Position numbers and translations under genes: made by a program
Part shown: in pieces, positions 24,847-34,111 of the stretch
Numbering within the stretch: position 1 is the first letter of the stretch
How the letters are laid out: each line of letters starts with the position of its first letter
Notes under the pieces: model-generated
What the model saw: only the letters and a program-made list of their open reading frames with translations
Told to the model about the DNA's origin: nothing
Database searches by the model: none
DNA from: Christiangramia sediminis
Lineage (GTDB): Bacteria > Bacteroidota > Bacteroidia > Flavobacteriales > Flavobacteriaceae
Reading direction: 5' to 3'
Assembly (NCBI RefSeq): GCF_020552705.1
Contig: NZ_JAJBZG010000005.1
Span: 558,001-622,000, forward strand
DNA length: 64,000 nt

Positions 24847-26496
24847 ATGTTTAAAATTAACGATAAAACATATTCAAAATTTAATATCTCAGGAGGCCTG
24901 GGATTTCTGTTTTTTATAAGTTTGCTTTTTTCTTATTCAGGTGCCTCTGCACAATCGAAGGTATCTGCTTCGATCGATTCTACAAGTATAAAGATTGGGG
25001 AGCAGATCAAATATAAAATAGAGGTAGCCTCAAATCCTGAAGACCTGGTGGTTTTTCCTGAAGGAGAAACTTTTTCACCTCTGGAACTGGTAGAATCTCT
25101 GGAAATAGATACCCTTAGAAAAAATGGGAATTATAGATTATTAAAAGAATATTTTCTCACGAAATTCGATTCCGGGAAGTATGTTATCCCAAGCCAGGAA
25201 GTTTTAATTAAAAGCAAATCCTATTACACAGATTCGATTGCTGTTGAGGTGAATGATGTGATTGTAGACACCACCAAACAAAAACTATATCCCATTAAAC
25301 CATCGGTGGATGTTTCGGCCGGTTTTAGCATTCCAGATTGGGTGTGGTGGTTGCTGGGAATATTTTTGATCGCCGGGATAGTTGCGTTTTTAATTATCAG
25401 AAAAAAGAAAAAGGACGCCTTAGAGCCTGAGTTGCCTCCCTACGAAGAGGCCATGGCTGAACTCCAGAAACTGGATAATTCACATCTCCTTGAAAATAGA
25501 GAGATCAAGGAATATTATTCTCAATTGAGTTTTGCGGTTAGAAAATATCTGGATAGAAAAATCTATGATCATGGCCTGGAGCGAACCACGAATGAGTTGA
25601 TCCTTTATTTGCGAGCACAGAAGGATGCCGGTAAGCTGAAATTGACTGATGGAACCATCAGCGATTTTGAAAGAATTTTGCAGAGAGCCGATCTTGCTAA
25701 ATTCGCCAGATCTAAACCTGATGTGATCACAGCAAAGGAAGACCGTTCCAAAACTCAACATATTATTGATGATTTACGAGCTTCCGTTCCAGAGCCTACA
25801 CAGGAAGAACTACTGCGGGACGAAGCATTTATAGCGGAACAGGCTAGAAAACGAAAAAAGCGGAGGATAATAATTGGTATTGTCGCCGGGGTCGTGATCA
25901 TAATATTTGGAGTTACGGCACTTATAGCCACTAAGGGTTATACCTACGTGAAGGATACTTATCTTGGGCATCCTACCAAGGAATTGCTGGAAGGGGAATG
26001 GATTAGAAGCGAATATGGGAATCCTGCAGTTGCGGTAACCACGCCCAAAGTTCTGGTTCGGGGAGAAATTGAAATGCCCCGGGATGTGCAGCAAATGATG
26101 GTGGGTTCTGAAACTTTTATTTACGGAAGCCTTTTAAGCAATTATTACACCACTTTAAGTACTATAAAATTTAAGGGTGAAGTGAAATTTGACCTTCAGA
26201 AAGCTGTTGATGGTATTTATACCAATCTTGAAGGTCAGGGAGCTAGAAATATAGTGATGAAGCAGGAAGATTTTACCACTTTGAACGGAGCTAAAGGATT
26301 GAAAGTCTTTGGGACTTTAGATGCGGAAAATCCGGTTACCGGAGAATCTATTCCCAATGAATATGTAATCCTGAATTTTGCAGAAAAAGGAGGCTTTGAA
26401 CAGATTATGGTGATTTATAATGAAAATGATCAATATGCCAAGGAAATTTCCGAAAGGATCATAAACTCAGTAGAAATAAATAATCTGGACGAATAA
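24847..26496 (+). CDS. BatD-like membrane protein with an extra periplasmic domain
   Basis: 549 residues. A signal peptide (to about residue 36) leads into a BatD-like beta domain (residues 37-150), a transmembrane helix at about 164-185, a cytoplasmic helical region (190-335) like the BatD tail, a second transmembrane helix at about 340-362, and a C-terminal domain of about 185 residues, by topology outside the membrane, that I do not recognise. It ends one base into the batA start (TAATG overlap). Likely part of the Bat envelope complex. Confidence 0.6.
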   Translation: MFKINDKTYSKFNISGGLGFLFFISLLFSYSGASAQSKVSASIDSTSIKIGEQIKYKIEVASNPEDLVVFPEGETFSPLELVESLEIDTLRKNGNYRLLKEYFLTKFDSGKYVIPSQEVLIKSKSYYTDSIAVEVNDVIVDTTKQKLYPIKPSVDVSAGFSIPDWVWWLLGIFLIAGIVAFLIIRKKKKDALEPELPPYEEAMAELQKLDNSHLLENREIKEYYSQLSFAVRKYLDRKIYDHGLERTTNELILYLRAQKDAGKLKLTDGTISDFERILQRADLAKFARSKPDVITAKEDRSKTQHIIDDLRASVPEPTQEELLRDEAFIAEQARKRKKRRIIIGIVAGVVIIIFGVTALIATKGYTYVKDTYLGHPTKELLEGEWIRSEYGNPAVAVTTPKVLVRGEIEMPRDVQQMMVGSETFIYGSLLSNYYTTLSTIKFKGEVKFDLQKAVDGIYTNLEGQGARNIVMKQEDFTTLNGAKGLKVFGTLDAENPVTGESIPNEYVILNFAEKGGFEQIMVIYNENDQYAKEISERIINSVEINNLDE

Positions 26497-27497
26497 TGTT
26501 TGCAAATTTCACATTTGAGAACCCGGAATTCTTCTGGTTGTTTTTGCTGCTTCCGCTGGCAATAGCATGGTATTTCTGGAAACGAAACAAGCAAACCCCG
26601 GAATTAAAGATTTCCAGTACCAAAGGATTTAAGGCTAATACGGGAATACTCCCAAAGTTAAGACCTGTACTTTTCGTTTTAAGATTGCTTACGTTGTTGC
26701 TTATTATTACGGCCATGGCCAGACCAAGAACGGTAGATGTTTCAACTCAAACGAGCAGCACCCAGGGAATTGATATCGTGATGGCAATAGATGTTTCAGC
26801 GAGTATGCTGGCGAGAGATCTTGAGCCAAATCGTCTCGATGCAACAAAGAATGTAGCAGAAGAATTTATTAAAGATCGCCCGGGAGACCGTATAGGACTT
26901 GTTGTGTATGCTGGCGAAAGTTTTACCAAGACACCTATTACCAGTGATAAAGCGATAGTCCTGGATGCTCTGGAAGATATTGAGTATAATAATGTGCTTG
27001 AAAATGGTACTGCGATCGGGTCTGGTCTGGCAACAGCGGTGAACAGAATTAAAGACAGCGAAGCTGAAAGTAAGGTCATCATTCTGCTTACAGACGGAGT
27101 GAATAATGCCGGGTTTATAGATCCAAATACGGCGAGCGAACTGGCGGTTGAATTTGGAATAAAAGTGTATACAATTGGAGTTGGAAGTAATGGAATGGCA
27201 CTTTCTCCCGTTAATATTGTTAATGGAAGAATTCAGTATGGAAATGTTCAGGTGGAAATAGATGAAGAGCTGCTGAAGGAAATTGCGGCAGCTTCCGGTG
27301 GAAAATATTTCAGGGCGACGAACAACGAAAAATTAGAAGAGATCTATGCTGAAATTGATTCCCTGGAAAAAACTGAAATAGAAGAGTTCAGATATTATAA
27401 TTATGATGAAAAATACCGGCCTTTGGTTTTACTGGCTGGAGGATTATTACTTTTTGAAGTGCTTTTAAGACTCACAATATTTAGAGGTTTTATATAA
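26496..27497 (+). CDS. batA: BatA, von Willebrand factor A membrane protein
   Basis: 333 residues: two N-terminal transmembrane helices (about 10-25 and 55-75), a vWA domain with the metal-site motif DVSASM, the downstream Thr (TKTPITSD) and Asp (LLTDGVNNAG), and a C-terminal helix. The domain is expected in the periplasm. Together with batB it forms the paired vWA core of the operon; one base separates the two genes. Confidence 0.92.
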   Translation: MFANFTFENPEFFWLFLLLPLAIAWYFWKRNKQTPELKISSTKGFKANTGILPKLRPVLFVLRLLTLLLIITAMARPRTVDVSTQTSSTQGIDIVMAIDVSASMLARDLEPNRLDATKNVAEEFIKDRPGDRIGLVVYAGESFTKTPITSDKAIVLDALEDIEYNNVLENGTAIGSGLATAVNRIKDSEAESKVIILLTDGVNNAGFIDPNTASELAVEFGIKVYTIGVGSNGMALSPVNIVNGRIQYGNVQVEIDEELLKEIAAASGGKYFRATNNEKLEEIYAEIDSLEKTEIEEFRYYNYDEKYRPLVLLAGGLLLFEVLLRLTIFRGFI

Positions 27498-27498
27498 G

Positions 27499-28566
27499 AT
27501 GTTTGTACTGGAAGAAAAAATATGGTTTTGGTTATTGCTGGTGATCCCGGTGATCGTCCTCTTATTTCTCATCTTTATTTTCTGGCAGAACAGAACCCGA
27601 AAAAAGTTTGCCGATTCCAGCTTACTGAAATTTCTGGCACCTAACAGGTCACGTTCGAAACCTGTTATCAAGCTAATTATCATTATTTTAGCATTGGCAA
27701 GTCTTGTTATTGCGCTGGTTAACCCAAAAATGGGAACCAAATTGGAAACGGTAAAGCGGGAAGGTGTAGATATTGTTTTTGCGATAGATGTTTCCAAAAG
27801 TATGGATGCTGAAGATATTGCGCCAAATCGTCTGGAGAAATCGAAGCAGCTGGTGAGCCAGATCCTCACTACGCTGGGAAGCGACCGGGTGGGTATCATT
27901 GCCTATGCAGGAGGCGCTTATCCACAACTGCCCATTACAACAGATTTTTCAGCAGCAAAGATGTTTTTGCAGGCTCTGAATACAGATATGATCTCTTCAC
28001 AGGGAACTGCCATAAGTGATGCGATAGAACTGGCCACCACTTATTACGATGACGATCAGCAAACCAATAGAGTACTTTTCATTATCAGCGATGGTGAAGA
28101 CCATGAAGGCAATGTTGCAGAAATTACAGAGCAGGCAGCAGAAGAAGGAATTCGTATTTTTACGATTGGAGTAGGAACTGAAAAGGGAGGTCCAATTCCT
28201 ATAAAAAGAAATGGGGTTGTTCAGAATTATAAAAAAGACAGGCAGGGAGAAACGGTGATCACCAAATTGAATCCTGCAACGCTTCAGGAAATCGCAGAAG
28301 CTACCGATGGCAGCTATATTGAAGGAAATATTACCAGCGAGGTAGTGGAATCTGTAAATGAAGAATTGCAGAATATTGAAAAGACAGAATTTGAAGCAAA
28401 GCAGTTTGCCGACTTTAAATCTCACTTTCAATGGTTTCTTGGATTAGGTTTGGCATTATTATTTCTTGATGTTTTTATCCTGGAGCGAAGTACCGCCTGG
28501 TTGAAAAAACTCAATCTCTTTAACGAAAGAAGTAAAAAAGGAAAGAAAGCAGATGAAGATAAGTAA
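27499..28566 (+). CDS. batB: BatB, von Willebrand factor A membrane protein
   Basis: 355 residues with the same layout as BatA: two N-terminal membrane helices, a vWA domain (DVSKSM, then the segment TTDFSAAK, then ISDGEDHEGN) and a C-terminal helix (FLGLGLALLFLDVFIL). Its end overlaps the start of batC by 14 bases. Confidence 0.92.
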   Translation: MFVLEEKIWFWLLLVIPVIVLLFLIFIFWQNRTRKKFADSSLLKFLAPNRSRSKPVIKLIIIILALASLVIALVNPKMGTKLETVKREGVDIVFAIDVSKSMDAEDIAPNRLEKSKQLVSQILTTLGSDRVGIIAYAGGAYPQLPITTDFSAAKMFLQALNTDMISSQGTAISDAIELATTYYDDDQQTNRVLFIISDGEDHEGNVAEITEQAAEEGIRIFTIGVGTEKGGPIPIKRNGVVQNYKKDRQGETVITKLNPATLQEIAEATDGSYIEGNITSEVVESVNEELQNIEKTEFEAKQFADFKSHFQWFLGLGLALLFLDVFILERSTAWLKKLNLFNERSKKGKKADEDK

Positions 28567-29422
28567 GAAACATATCATATTTACAGGGATTCTTTTCCTG
28601 TTTGGCTTCGTTTCAAGCTTTGCCCAGGAGAAGCCCGAAAAAGTTAAAAAGGAAGCCAATAAATTTATCGCGGAAGCTCAGGAAGCACTTTCTGAAAATG
28701 ACTTTGCCAGTGCAGAAGCATCGTATAGAAAAGCGATTTCAAAAGATCCTTCAAATTTAAATGCTAAGTATAATATGGGAAACCTATATTATGCCAAGGA
28801 AAAATCCCTGAACGCAGAACAGCGGCTCAAGGAAGCAACAGAATTAGAAGCGACAAAGGAAGAAAAACATCGTATTTATCATAACCTGGGTAATTCTTAT
28901 ATGCAACAAAAGAATTATCAGGAAGCGGTAAATGCTTTTAAAGAAGCCCTTCGCAATGATCCTACAGATGATGAAACCAGGTACAATCTTGCTTTAGCCA
29001 AGAAGATGCTAGAAAAGGAAAAACAAGATCAGGATCAAAATCAGGATCAGAATAAAAAAGACGACGAGAAGAAAGACGAAAACAAAGATCAGCAGAAGAA
29101 AGATCAGAACCAGGATGGTAAAGGCGGTGAAGATGAAAATAAAGATCAGAAGCCTCAGGACGAAGGTGAGAATGAAAAGGATAAAAAGGAAGGCGATCAA
29201 AATGAAGATAAGCAGAAAGATGAGGGAGATGAGCAGAAGAAAAATGATGGACAGGGAGATAAAGAAAAGCAACAGCAGCCAAAGCCTACCCAGGGCCAGC
29301 TTTCTCCTCAGCAAATAAAAAATTTACTGGAAGCCATGAATAACGAAGAAAAGAAAGTTCAGGATAAGATAAATGCTGAAAAAGCAAAAGGCGTAAAAGT
29401 AAAATCTGAAAAAGATTGGTAA
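28553..29422 (+). CDS. batC: BatC, tetratricopeptide protein with a charged tail
   Basis: 289 residues: signal peptide (to VSSFAQ), then three TPR units (about residues 36-145; SAEASYRKAISKDPSNLNAKYNMGN, YQEAVNAFKEALRNDPTDDETRYNLA) and a long tail (about 150-255) made almost only of Lys, Asp, Glu, Gln and Asn. The tail is expected to be disordered. It probably serves as a scaffold in the Bat complex. Confidence 0.88.
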   Translation: MKISKKHIIFTGILFLFGFVSSFAQEKPEKVKKEANKFIAEAQEALSENDFASAEASYRKAISKDPSNLNAKYNMGNLYYAKEKSLNAEQRLKEATELEATKEEKHRIYHNLGNSYMQQKNYQEAVNAFKEALRNDPTDDETRYNLALAKKMLEKEKQDQDQNQDQNKKDDEKKDENKDQQKKDQNQDGKGGEDENKDQKPQDEGENEKDKKEGDQNEDKQKDEGDEQKKNDGQGDKEKQQQPKPTQGQLSPQQIKNLLEAMNNEEKKVQDKINAEKAKGVKVKSEKDW

Positions 29423-29460
29423 CGTTTAGACTTATTGTTCGACAAAAAAGATGATTTTAT

Positions 29461-29466
29461 AGGAGG
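29461..29466 (+). promoter_or_regulatory. Strong Shine-Dalgarno sequence before batD
   Basis: AGGAGG, six bases before the ATG of batD. This is unusual here, because most genes in the window have no purine-rich ribosome site. It supports the start chosen for batD. Confidence 0.6.
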
Positions 29467-29472
29467 AAAAAG

Positions 29473-31236
29473 ATGAAATTGAGGTATTTAATTTTAAGTT
29501 TTTTATTGTTTGCTTCCGGGCTTATTCAGGCCCAGGTGAGGTTTGAAGCGAAGGTAAGCAGGGAAAAGCTGGGAATTAATGAGCGGCTTAGAGTAGATTT
29601 TGAGATGAATGAAGATGGCGATAATTTTAATCCACCTTCTTTTGATGGATTTACTGTTATTGGCGGGCCAAACCAGAAGATAAGCACCAGTATTCTTAAT
29701 GGGAAAATGGCTTATTCCAAAACGTATAGCTTCTATTTACAACCGAAAAAAAGAGGAAATTTAAGCATTGGTCAGGCCGAGATCGTTATTGACGATAAAA
29801 TCTATAAAACTTCTCCCTTAACGGTTGAAATTACTGCGGCAGTTGATAAACCAACAGATGGAGACAGTTCTGAGATCATTGCAGAGGATAATCTACACCT
29901 GGTCGCTGAGGTTTCAAAAGCGACTCCTTATTTAAATGAAGCGATAACCGTTGTTTATAAACTTTATGTGAGTCCGAGGGTAAGCGTGAGCAACTGGAGA
30001 GAACTGGATAGTCCTAAATATAATGATTTCTGGAGCCAAAGTATCGATATTCAGCAATTAAGGGTTGAAAATGGTGAATACCGGGGAGAACCTTATCGTT
30101 ATGTGGTGCTTAGAAAAACTATTCTTTATCCGCAGAAGTCCGGAGAATTAAATATTGAGCCACTTACACTTTCCATCGCAGTAGATGTGCCCAGTGAACG
30201 GAGGGATATTTTTGGCAGCCGAATCTATAAAACGGTAAATAAAACCGTAGCAGCAGATAATAAGAAGATCAATGTAAAATCATTACCTGACGGTAAACCT
30301 GCAAATTTTACCGGAGCAGTCGGGAAATTCGATTTTAATGTAACTACCAGTAAAGATGAATTGAATGCTGGTGAAAGTCTTCAGGCAAAAGTTGAAGTTC
30401 GCGGAAACGGAAACCTTAAATTATTTGAATTACCAGCACTTACAGCACCGGCATCACTTGAGATGTACGACCCAGAGAGAAGTGAGAACGTAAATACCAA
30501 TTTGAATGGAATGCAGGGAAGCATTTCTGAAACCTATACCGTAGTGCCCACCCAAAAAGGTAAATATCCTATTCCGGCATTATCATTTTCTTATTTTGAT
30601 CCATCTTCTGAAACCTATAAAACTCAAACTTCAGATGAATTATTGATCAATGTGGAGAAAGGTCCGTTGGCCGGCAATGAGCCTTCAGGAATGTCTGGAG
30701 TTAATAAACAAATTGTTGCGATAGAAGGAGATCAGTTCCGATTTATAAAACTGAAGACCAATTTAAGACCTGTGAGCAGTGATGGTTTTCTGGGTTCCTT
30801 CGGGTTCTGGAGTGCCCTGGTTCTTCCGCTTGCGGCAATTCCGTTGTTTATTCTCTTCGGAAAAAAGAGAGAAGAGAGAGCTAATGATGTGAGAGGGAAC
30901 AGGATTAGAAGAGCAGATAAACTCGCCAGAAAATATCTTTCAGAAGCTAAGAAGAACCTGGGAGATCAAAAAGAATTCTACCTGGCTCTGGAGCGCTCTA
31001 TGCATAATTATCTAAAGGCAAAGCTTAGTATCCAGACGGGGGAAATGAGTAAGGAAAGAATTGCCGGTCTTTTGAACGAAAAAGGAGTAGATGCGCAAAC
31101 AAATTCTGACTTTATTTCATTGCTGGAAAGTTGTGAATTTGCAAGATATACCCCGGCATCTTCAGATGCGATGCAGCACGATTATGAGAATGCGGTTAAT
31201 GTAATTTCAACTCTTGATAAACAATTACAGGGATGA
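29473..31236 (+). CDS. batD: BatD (oxygen tolerance family) membrane protein
   Basis: 587 residues. The signal peptide (cleavage near IQAQ) precedes repeated beta-sandwich units typical of BatD (RFEAKVSREKLGINERLRVDFEMNE; FDFNVTTSKDELNAGESLQAKVEVRGNGNLK). One transmembrane helix lies near residues 445-465 and a helical cytoplasmic tail follows. It stops 4 bases into batE (ATGA overlap), so the two are coupled. Confidence 0.92.
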   Translation: MKLRYLILSFLLFASGLIQAQVRFEAKVSREKLGINERLRVDFEMNEDGDNFNPPSFDGFTVIGGPNQKISTSILNGKMAYSKTYSFYLQPKKRGNLSIGQAEIVIDDKIYKTSPLTVEITAAVDKPTDGDSSEIIAEDNLHLVAEVSKATPYLNEAITVVYKLYVSPRVSVSNWRELDSPKYNDFWSQSIDIQQLRVENGEYRGEPYRYVVLRKTILYPQKSGELNIEPLTLSIAVDVPSERRDIFGSRIYKTVNKTVAADNKKINVKSLPDGKPANFTGAVGKFDFNVTTSKDELNAGESLQAKVEVRGNGNLKLFELPALTAPASLEMYDPERSENVNTNLNGMQGSISETYTVVPTQKGKYPIPALSFSYFDPSSETYKTQTSDELLINVEKGPLAGNEPSGMSGVNKQIVAIEGDQFRFIKLKTNLRPVSSDGFLGSFGFWSALVLPLAAIPLFILFGKKREERANDVRGNRIRRADKLARKYLSEAKKNLGDQKEFYLALERSMHNYLKAKLSIQTGEMSKERIAGLLNEKGVDAQTNSDFISLLESCEFARYTPASSDAMQHDYENAVNVISTLDKQLQG

Positions 31237-31982
31237 AAAAGTTGATATTATTAAGTTTTTTGATGATAAACTTCCTGGGGTTCGCCCAGAACGAGGAATT
31301 ATTTGACGAGGCAAATTCGGCTTATCAGAGCGGAGATTATGAAGCGGCAGTCACAAAGTTTGAAGCTATCCTGGAAAACGGGGAGGCTTCTGCAGAGCTG
31401 TATTTTAATCTTGGGAATGCGCATTATAAAATGAACCATGTTGCGCCAAGCATTTATTTTTACGAAAAAGCACTTCAATTAGACCCTGCAGATGAGGATA
31501 TAAAAATTAATATTGAATTTGCCCGAAATATGGCTATTGATGATATTGAGGAAATTGAAAAAACCGGTTTCTCTCAATGGTATAATAGTTTGATTTCGAC
31601 CTTTTCTTTTAGTACCTGGGCCGTGTTGGCAATTGTATTTTCAGTGTTCTTCGTTGCCTTGTTCTTATTATACTATTTTTCATATAGATCTTTATACAAG
31701 CGACTTTTCTTTAGTGGAGCCATTTTATTCGTAATTCTTTGTGTAGTTTCTGTGATATTCGCATATCAGCAACAATCCTATATTCAGAATAACCAGTATG
31801 CAATAATTTTCAGCGAAGAGGTTGAGGTTCGCAATGAACCAACTCTGCGCAGTGAGCCTAGTTTTGAACTTCACGAAGGCACAAAGGCAAAAGTACTGGA
31901 AGATTATCAGGAATGGTCTAGAATTGAACTTTCCAACGGAGCTCAGGGGTGGGTTAATTCAGATGAAATTAAAATGCTATAA
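31233..31982 (+). CDS. batE: BatE, TPR and SH3-like membrane protein
   Basis: 249 residues. A signal peptide is followed by TPR repeats (about 20-100; AAVTKFEAILENGEASAELYFNLGNAHYK), two transmembrane helices (about 125-150 and 160-180) and a C-terminal bacterial SH3 domain (VEVRNEPTLRSEPSFELHEGTKAKVLE...GWVNSDEI). Last gene of the operon. Confidence 0.9.
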   Translation: MKKLILLSFLMINFLGFAQNEELFDEANSAYQSGDYEAAVTKFEAILENGEASAELYFNLGNAHYKMNHVAPSIYFYEKALQLDPADEDIKINIEFARNMAIDDIEEIEKTGFSQWYNSLISTFSFSTWAVLAIVFSVFFVALFLLYYFSYRSLYKRLFFSGAILFVILCVVSVIFAYQQQSYIQNNQYAIIFSEEVEVRNEPTLRSEPSFELHEGTKAKVLEDYQEWSRIELSNGAQGWVNSDEIKML

Positions 31983-32046
31983 GCTTATTTGATGATAGTT
32001 TAAAGATTCCGTATAGCCGTTATAGCATAAATTGTCAAAAATCCCT

Positions 32047-32054
32047 TATTTTTG
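32047..32054 (+). promoter_or_regulatory. -7 box 5 nt before a GTG start
   Basis: TATTTTTG, an exact TANNTTTG match, with only five bases to the GTG of the next gene. A leaderless mRNA is likely. No convincing -33 box. Confidence 0.45.
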
Positions 32055-32059
32055 CAGCC

Positions 32060-32350
32060 GTGAAGTCATTTGCTTACATATTAGGATTCATATTTATTGC
32101 ATTTCTTTTGGCGCCAACTACAATTGCGCTAATAGATAGAAATGTAGATATATCTATTGCCTATAAAGTAAATGAAGAAGAGAGTTCTTCAAAAAATCAA
32201 ATTACTTTAGAATACACAATTGAGGAAATGAGTTCTAATTACGAGAGCATTCATTACCTGCAAATCAGAAAAATTGATGGTCACTATTATAAAGAAAATG
32301 GCTATAAAGTTTTCCTCTCCATTACTTCACCCCCGCCCAAAATTGCATAA
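32060..32350 (+). CDS. Small membrane-anchored protein upstream of the SulP transporter
   Basis: 96 residues from a GTG start: one hydrophobic helix (about 5-25; YILGFIFIAFLLAPTTIAL), then a soluble, Glu/Ser-rich domain with beta-strand character. I recognise no family. It is 120 bases upstream of the SulP transporter in the same direction, and the position suggests a linked role, but this is inference only. Confidence 0.55.
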   Translation: MKSFAYILGFIFIAFLLAPTTIALIDRNVDISIAYKVNEEESSSKNQITLEYTIEEMSSNYESIHYLQIRKIDGHYYKENGYKVFLSITSPPPKIA

Positions 32351-32470
32351 TACATACTCTTAATTTTCGAATGGCTTATGGCCATCCAAGAGGGCTGTAA
32401 AGTTCTCTAACAATCTCATTATTTAAAAACAAGATGCAGGTTTTCTAAATCCTGTGTAAACAAGTGTATT

Positions 32471-34048
32471 ATGTTTAAACATCTTAATAAAGATTTCCCG
32501 GCGAGTATAGTCGTATTTTTCGTAGCTATTCCCTTATGTTTAGGGATTGCCCTTGCCAGTGGTGCTCCATTGTTTTCCGGATTAATTGCTGGTATTATTG
32601 GAGGTATTGTGGTAGGCGCTATTAGTGGTTCCAGTTTGGGAGTTAGTGGTCCTGCCGCCGGACTAGCTGCAATAGTATTGGCAGCAATTTCGAATATAGG
32701 TTACGAAAATCTCCTGCTGGCTGTCGTGATTGGTGGAATAATCCAGATTGGATTCGGTTTAATGAAAGCCGGTATTATTGGATATTACTTCCCAAATTCT
32801 GTAATAAAAGGAATGCTTACGGGTATAGGGATCATCATTATTCTTAAACAAATCCCCCATTTCTTTGGTTATGATAACGATCCTCAGGGAGACTGGGCTT
32901 TTTTCCAGGTAGATGGAGAAAATACCTTTTCTGAAATAATCAACAGTGTTAATAATATTAGCCCGGGAGCGACGCTTATTGCAATAATTGGGATGACGAT
33001 TTTAGTATTGTGGGAAGCCGTATTATCTAAAAAGGGAAAATTCTTTAAATTGGTACAGGGTCCTTTGGTAGCAGTAGCAGCTGGAATCATTTATTATCTT
33101 GTAACACAGGGATCTGAAACCTTTGGAATATCTCCTGAACATCTTGTAAATGTACCGGTACCAGATAGTTTTGATTCATTTATTGGTCAATTTACCACTC
33201 CCTCTTTTGAAATGATTGGGACAATGGAAATATGGATCACTGGTTTCACGATCGCACTTGTAGCCAGCCTGGAAACATTACTTTGTGTGGAAGCTACCGA
33301 TAAACTTGATCCTCATAAAAGAACTACACCCACAAATAGGGAACTTTTTGCGCAAGGAGGTGGTAATGTATTGTCTGGACTGATTGGTGGTTTGCCAATT
33401 ACCCAGGTAATTGTAAGAAGTTCGGCTAATATTCAGTCTGGAGGACAAACAAAAATGTCTGCCATTTTACACGGATTTTTATTACTGATTTCAGTAGTAT
33501 TAATTCCAAATATTTTAAATTTTATTCCACTTTCGGTATTAGCGGCTATACTTTTTCTAGTTGGGTATAAACTTGCAAAACCTGCTTTATTTGTAAATAT
33601 GTTCAAAGCCGGTTGGAAACAATTTGTGCCATTTATCGTAACTGTTTTGGGTATTATATTTGGAGATCTTCTTATTGGTATTGGATTAGGTCTGGTAATT
33701 GGAATTTTTGTGATCCTTGTTAAGAGTTATCAGAATTCACACTTTCTTCATATTGAAAAAGAAGAAAATGGAGCTAAAATTGTAAAAATGGAGCTGGCAG
33801 AAGAAGTTACCTTCATTAACAAAGGGGCTATCCTGAAAGAGTTGAACAAACTGGAAGAGAATTCCTTTCTTATAATGGATGTCACTAAAACCAGATATCT
33901 TGATAGTGATATTATCGAAATTCTAGATGATTTTAAAATTAAAGCACAAGAGAAAAATATCAATATCAAGATCATTTCTGAAAGAGGTATAATTGAAAAC
34001 CCTGATAGTTATCAGCAGTTCTTTGAATTAGATAAAAAACCAGCTTAA
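32471..34048 (+). CDS. SulP-family anion (probably bicarbonate) transporter
   Basis: 525-residue inner-membrane SLC26/SulP protein. It opens with FPASIVVFFVAIPLCLGIALASGAP and holds the conserved GLIGGLPITQVIVRSSANIQSGGQTKMSAI segment, about 12 membrane helices, and a short C-terminal STAS domain (about 430-520). The carbonic anhydrase gene 63 bases downstream makes bicarbonate the likeliest substrate; sulfate is the alternative. Confidence 0.85.
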   Translation: MFKHLNKDFPASIVVFFVAIPLCLGIALASGAPLFSGLIAGIIGGIVVGAISGSSLGVSGPAAGLAAIVLAAISNIGYENLLLAVVIGGIIQIGFGLMKAGIIGYYFPNSVIKGMLTGIGIIIILKQIPHFFGYDNDPQGDWAFFQVDGENTFSEIINSVNNISPGATLIAIIGMTILVLWEAVLSKKGKFFKLVQGPLVAVAAGIIYYLVTQGSETFGISPEHLVNVPVPDSFDSFIGQFTTPSFEMIGTMEIWITGFTIALVASLETLLCVEATDKLDPHKRTTPTNRELFAQGGGNVLSGLIGGLPITQVIVRSSANIQSGGQTKMSAILHGFLLLISVVLIPNILNFIPLSVLAAILFLVGYKLAKPALFVNMFKAGWKQFVPFIVTVLGIIFGDLLIGIGLGLVIGIFVILVKSYQNSHFLHIEKEENGAKIVKMELAEEVTFINKGAILKELNKLEENSFLIMDVTKTRYLDSDIIEILDDFKIKAQEKNINIKIISERGIIENPDSYQQFFELDKKPA

Positions 34049-34111
34049 ATTTAGGTTTCAGTATAAATATCTGAAGCAACTAAAATTTCAGCATTAATTA
34101 AAAAAGCAATT

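Noticed and set aside
27465-28431. Minus-strand frames of 144 codons across batA/batB
   Set aside because: Antisense to two clear vWA proteins, with no promoter, ribosome site or known domain.
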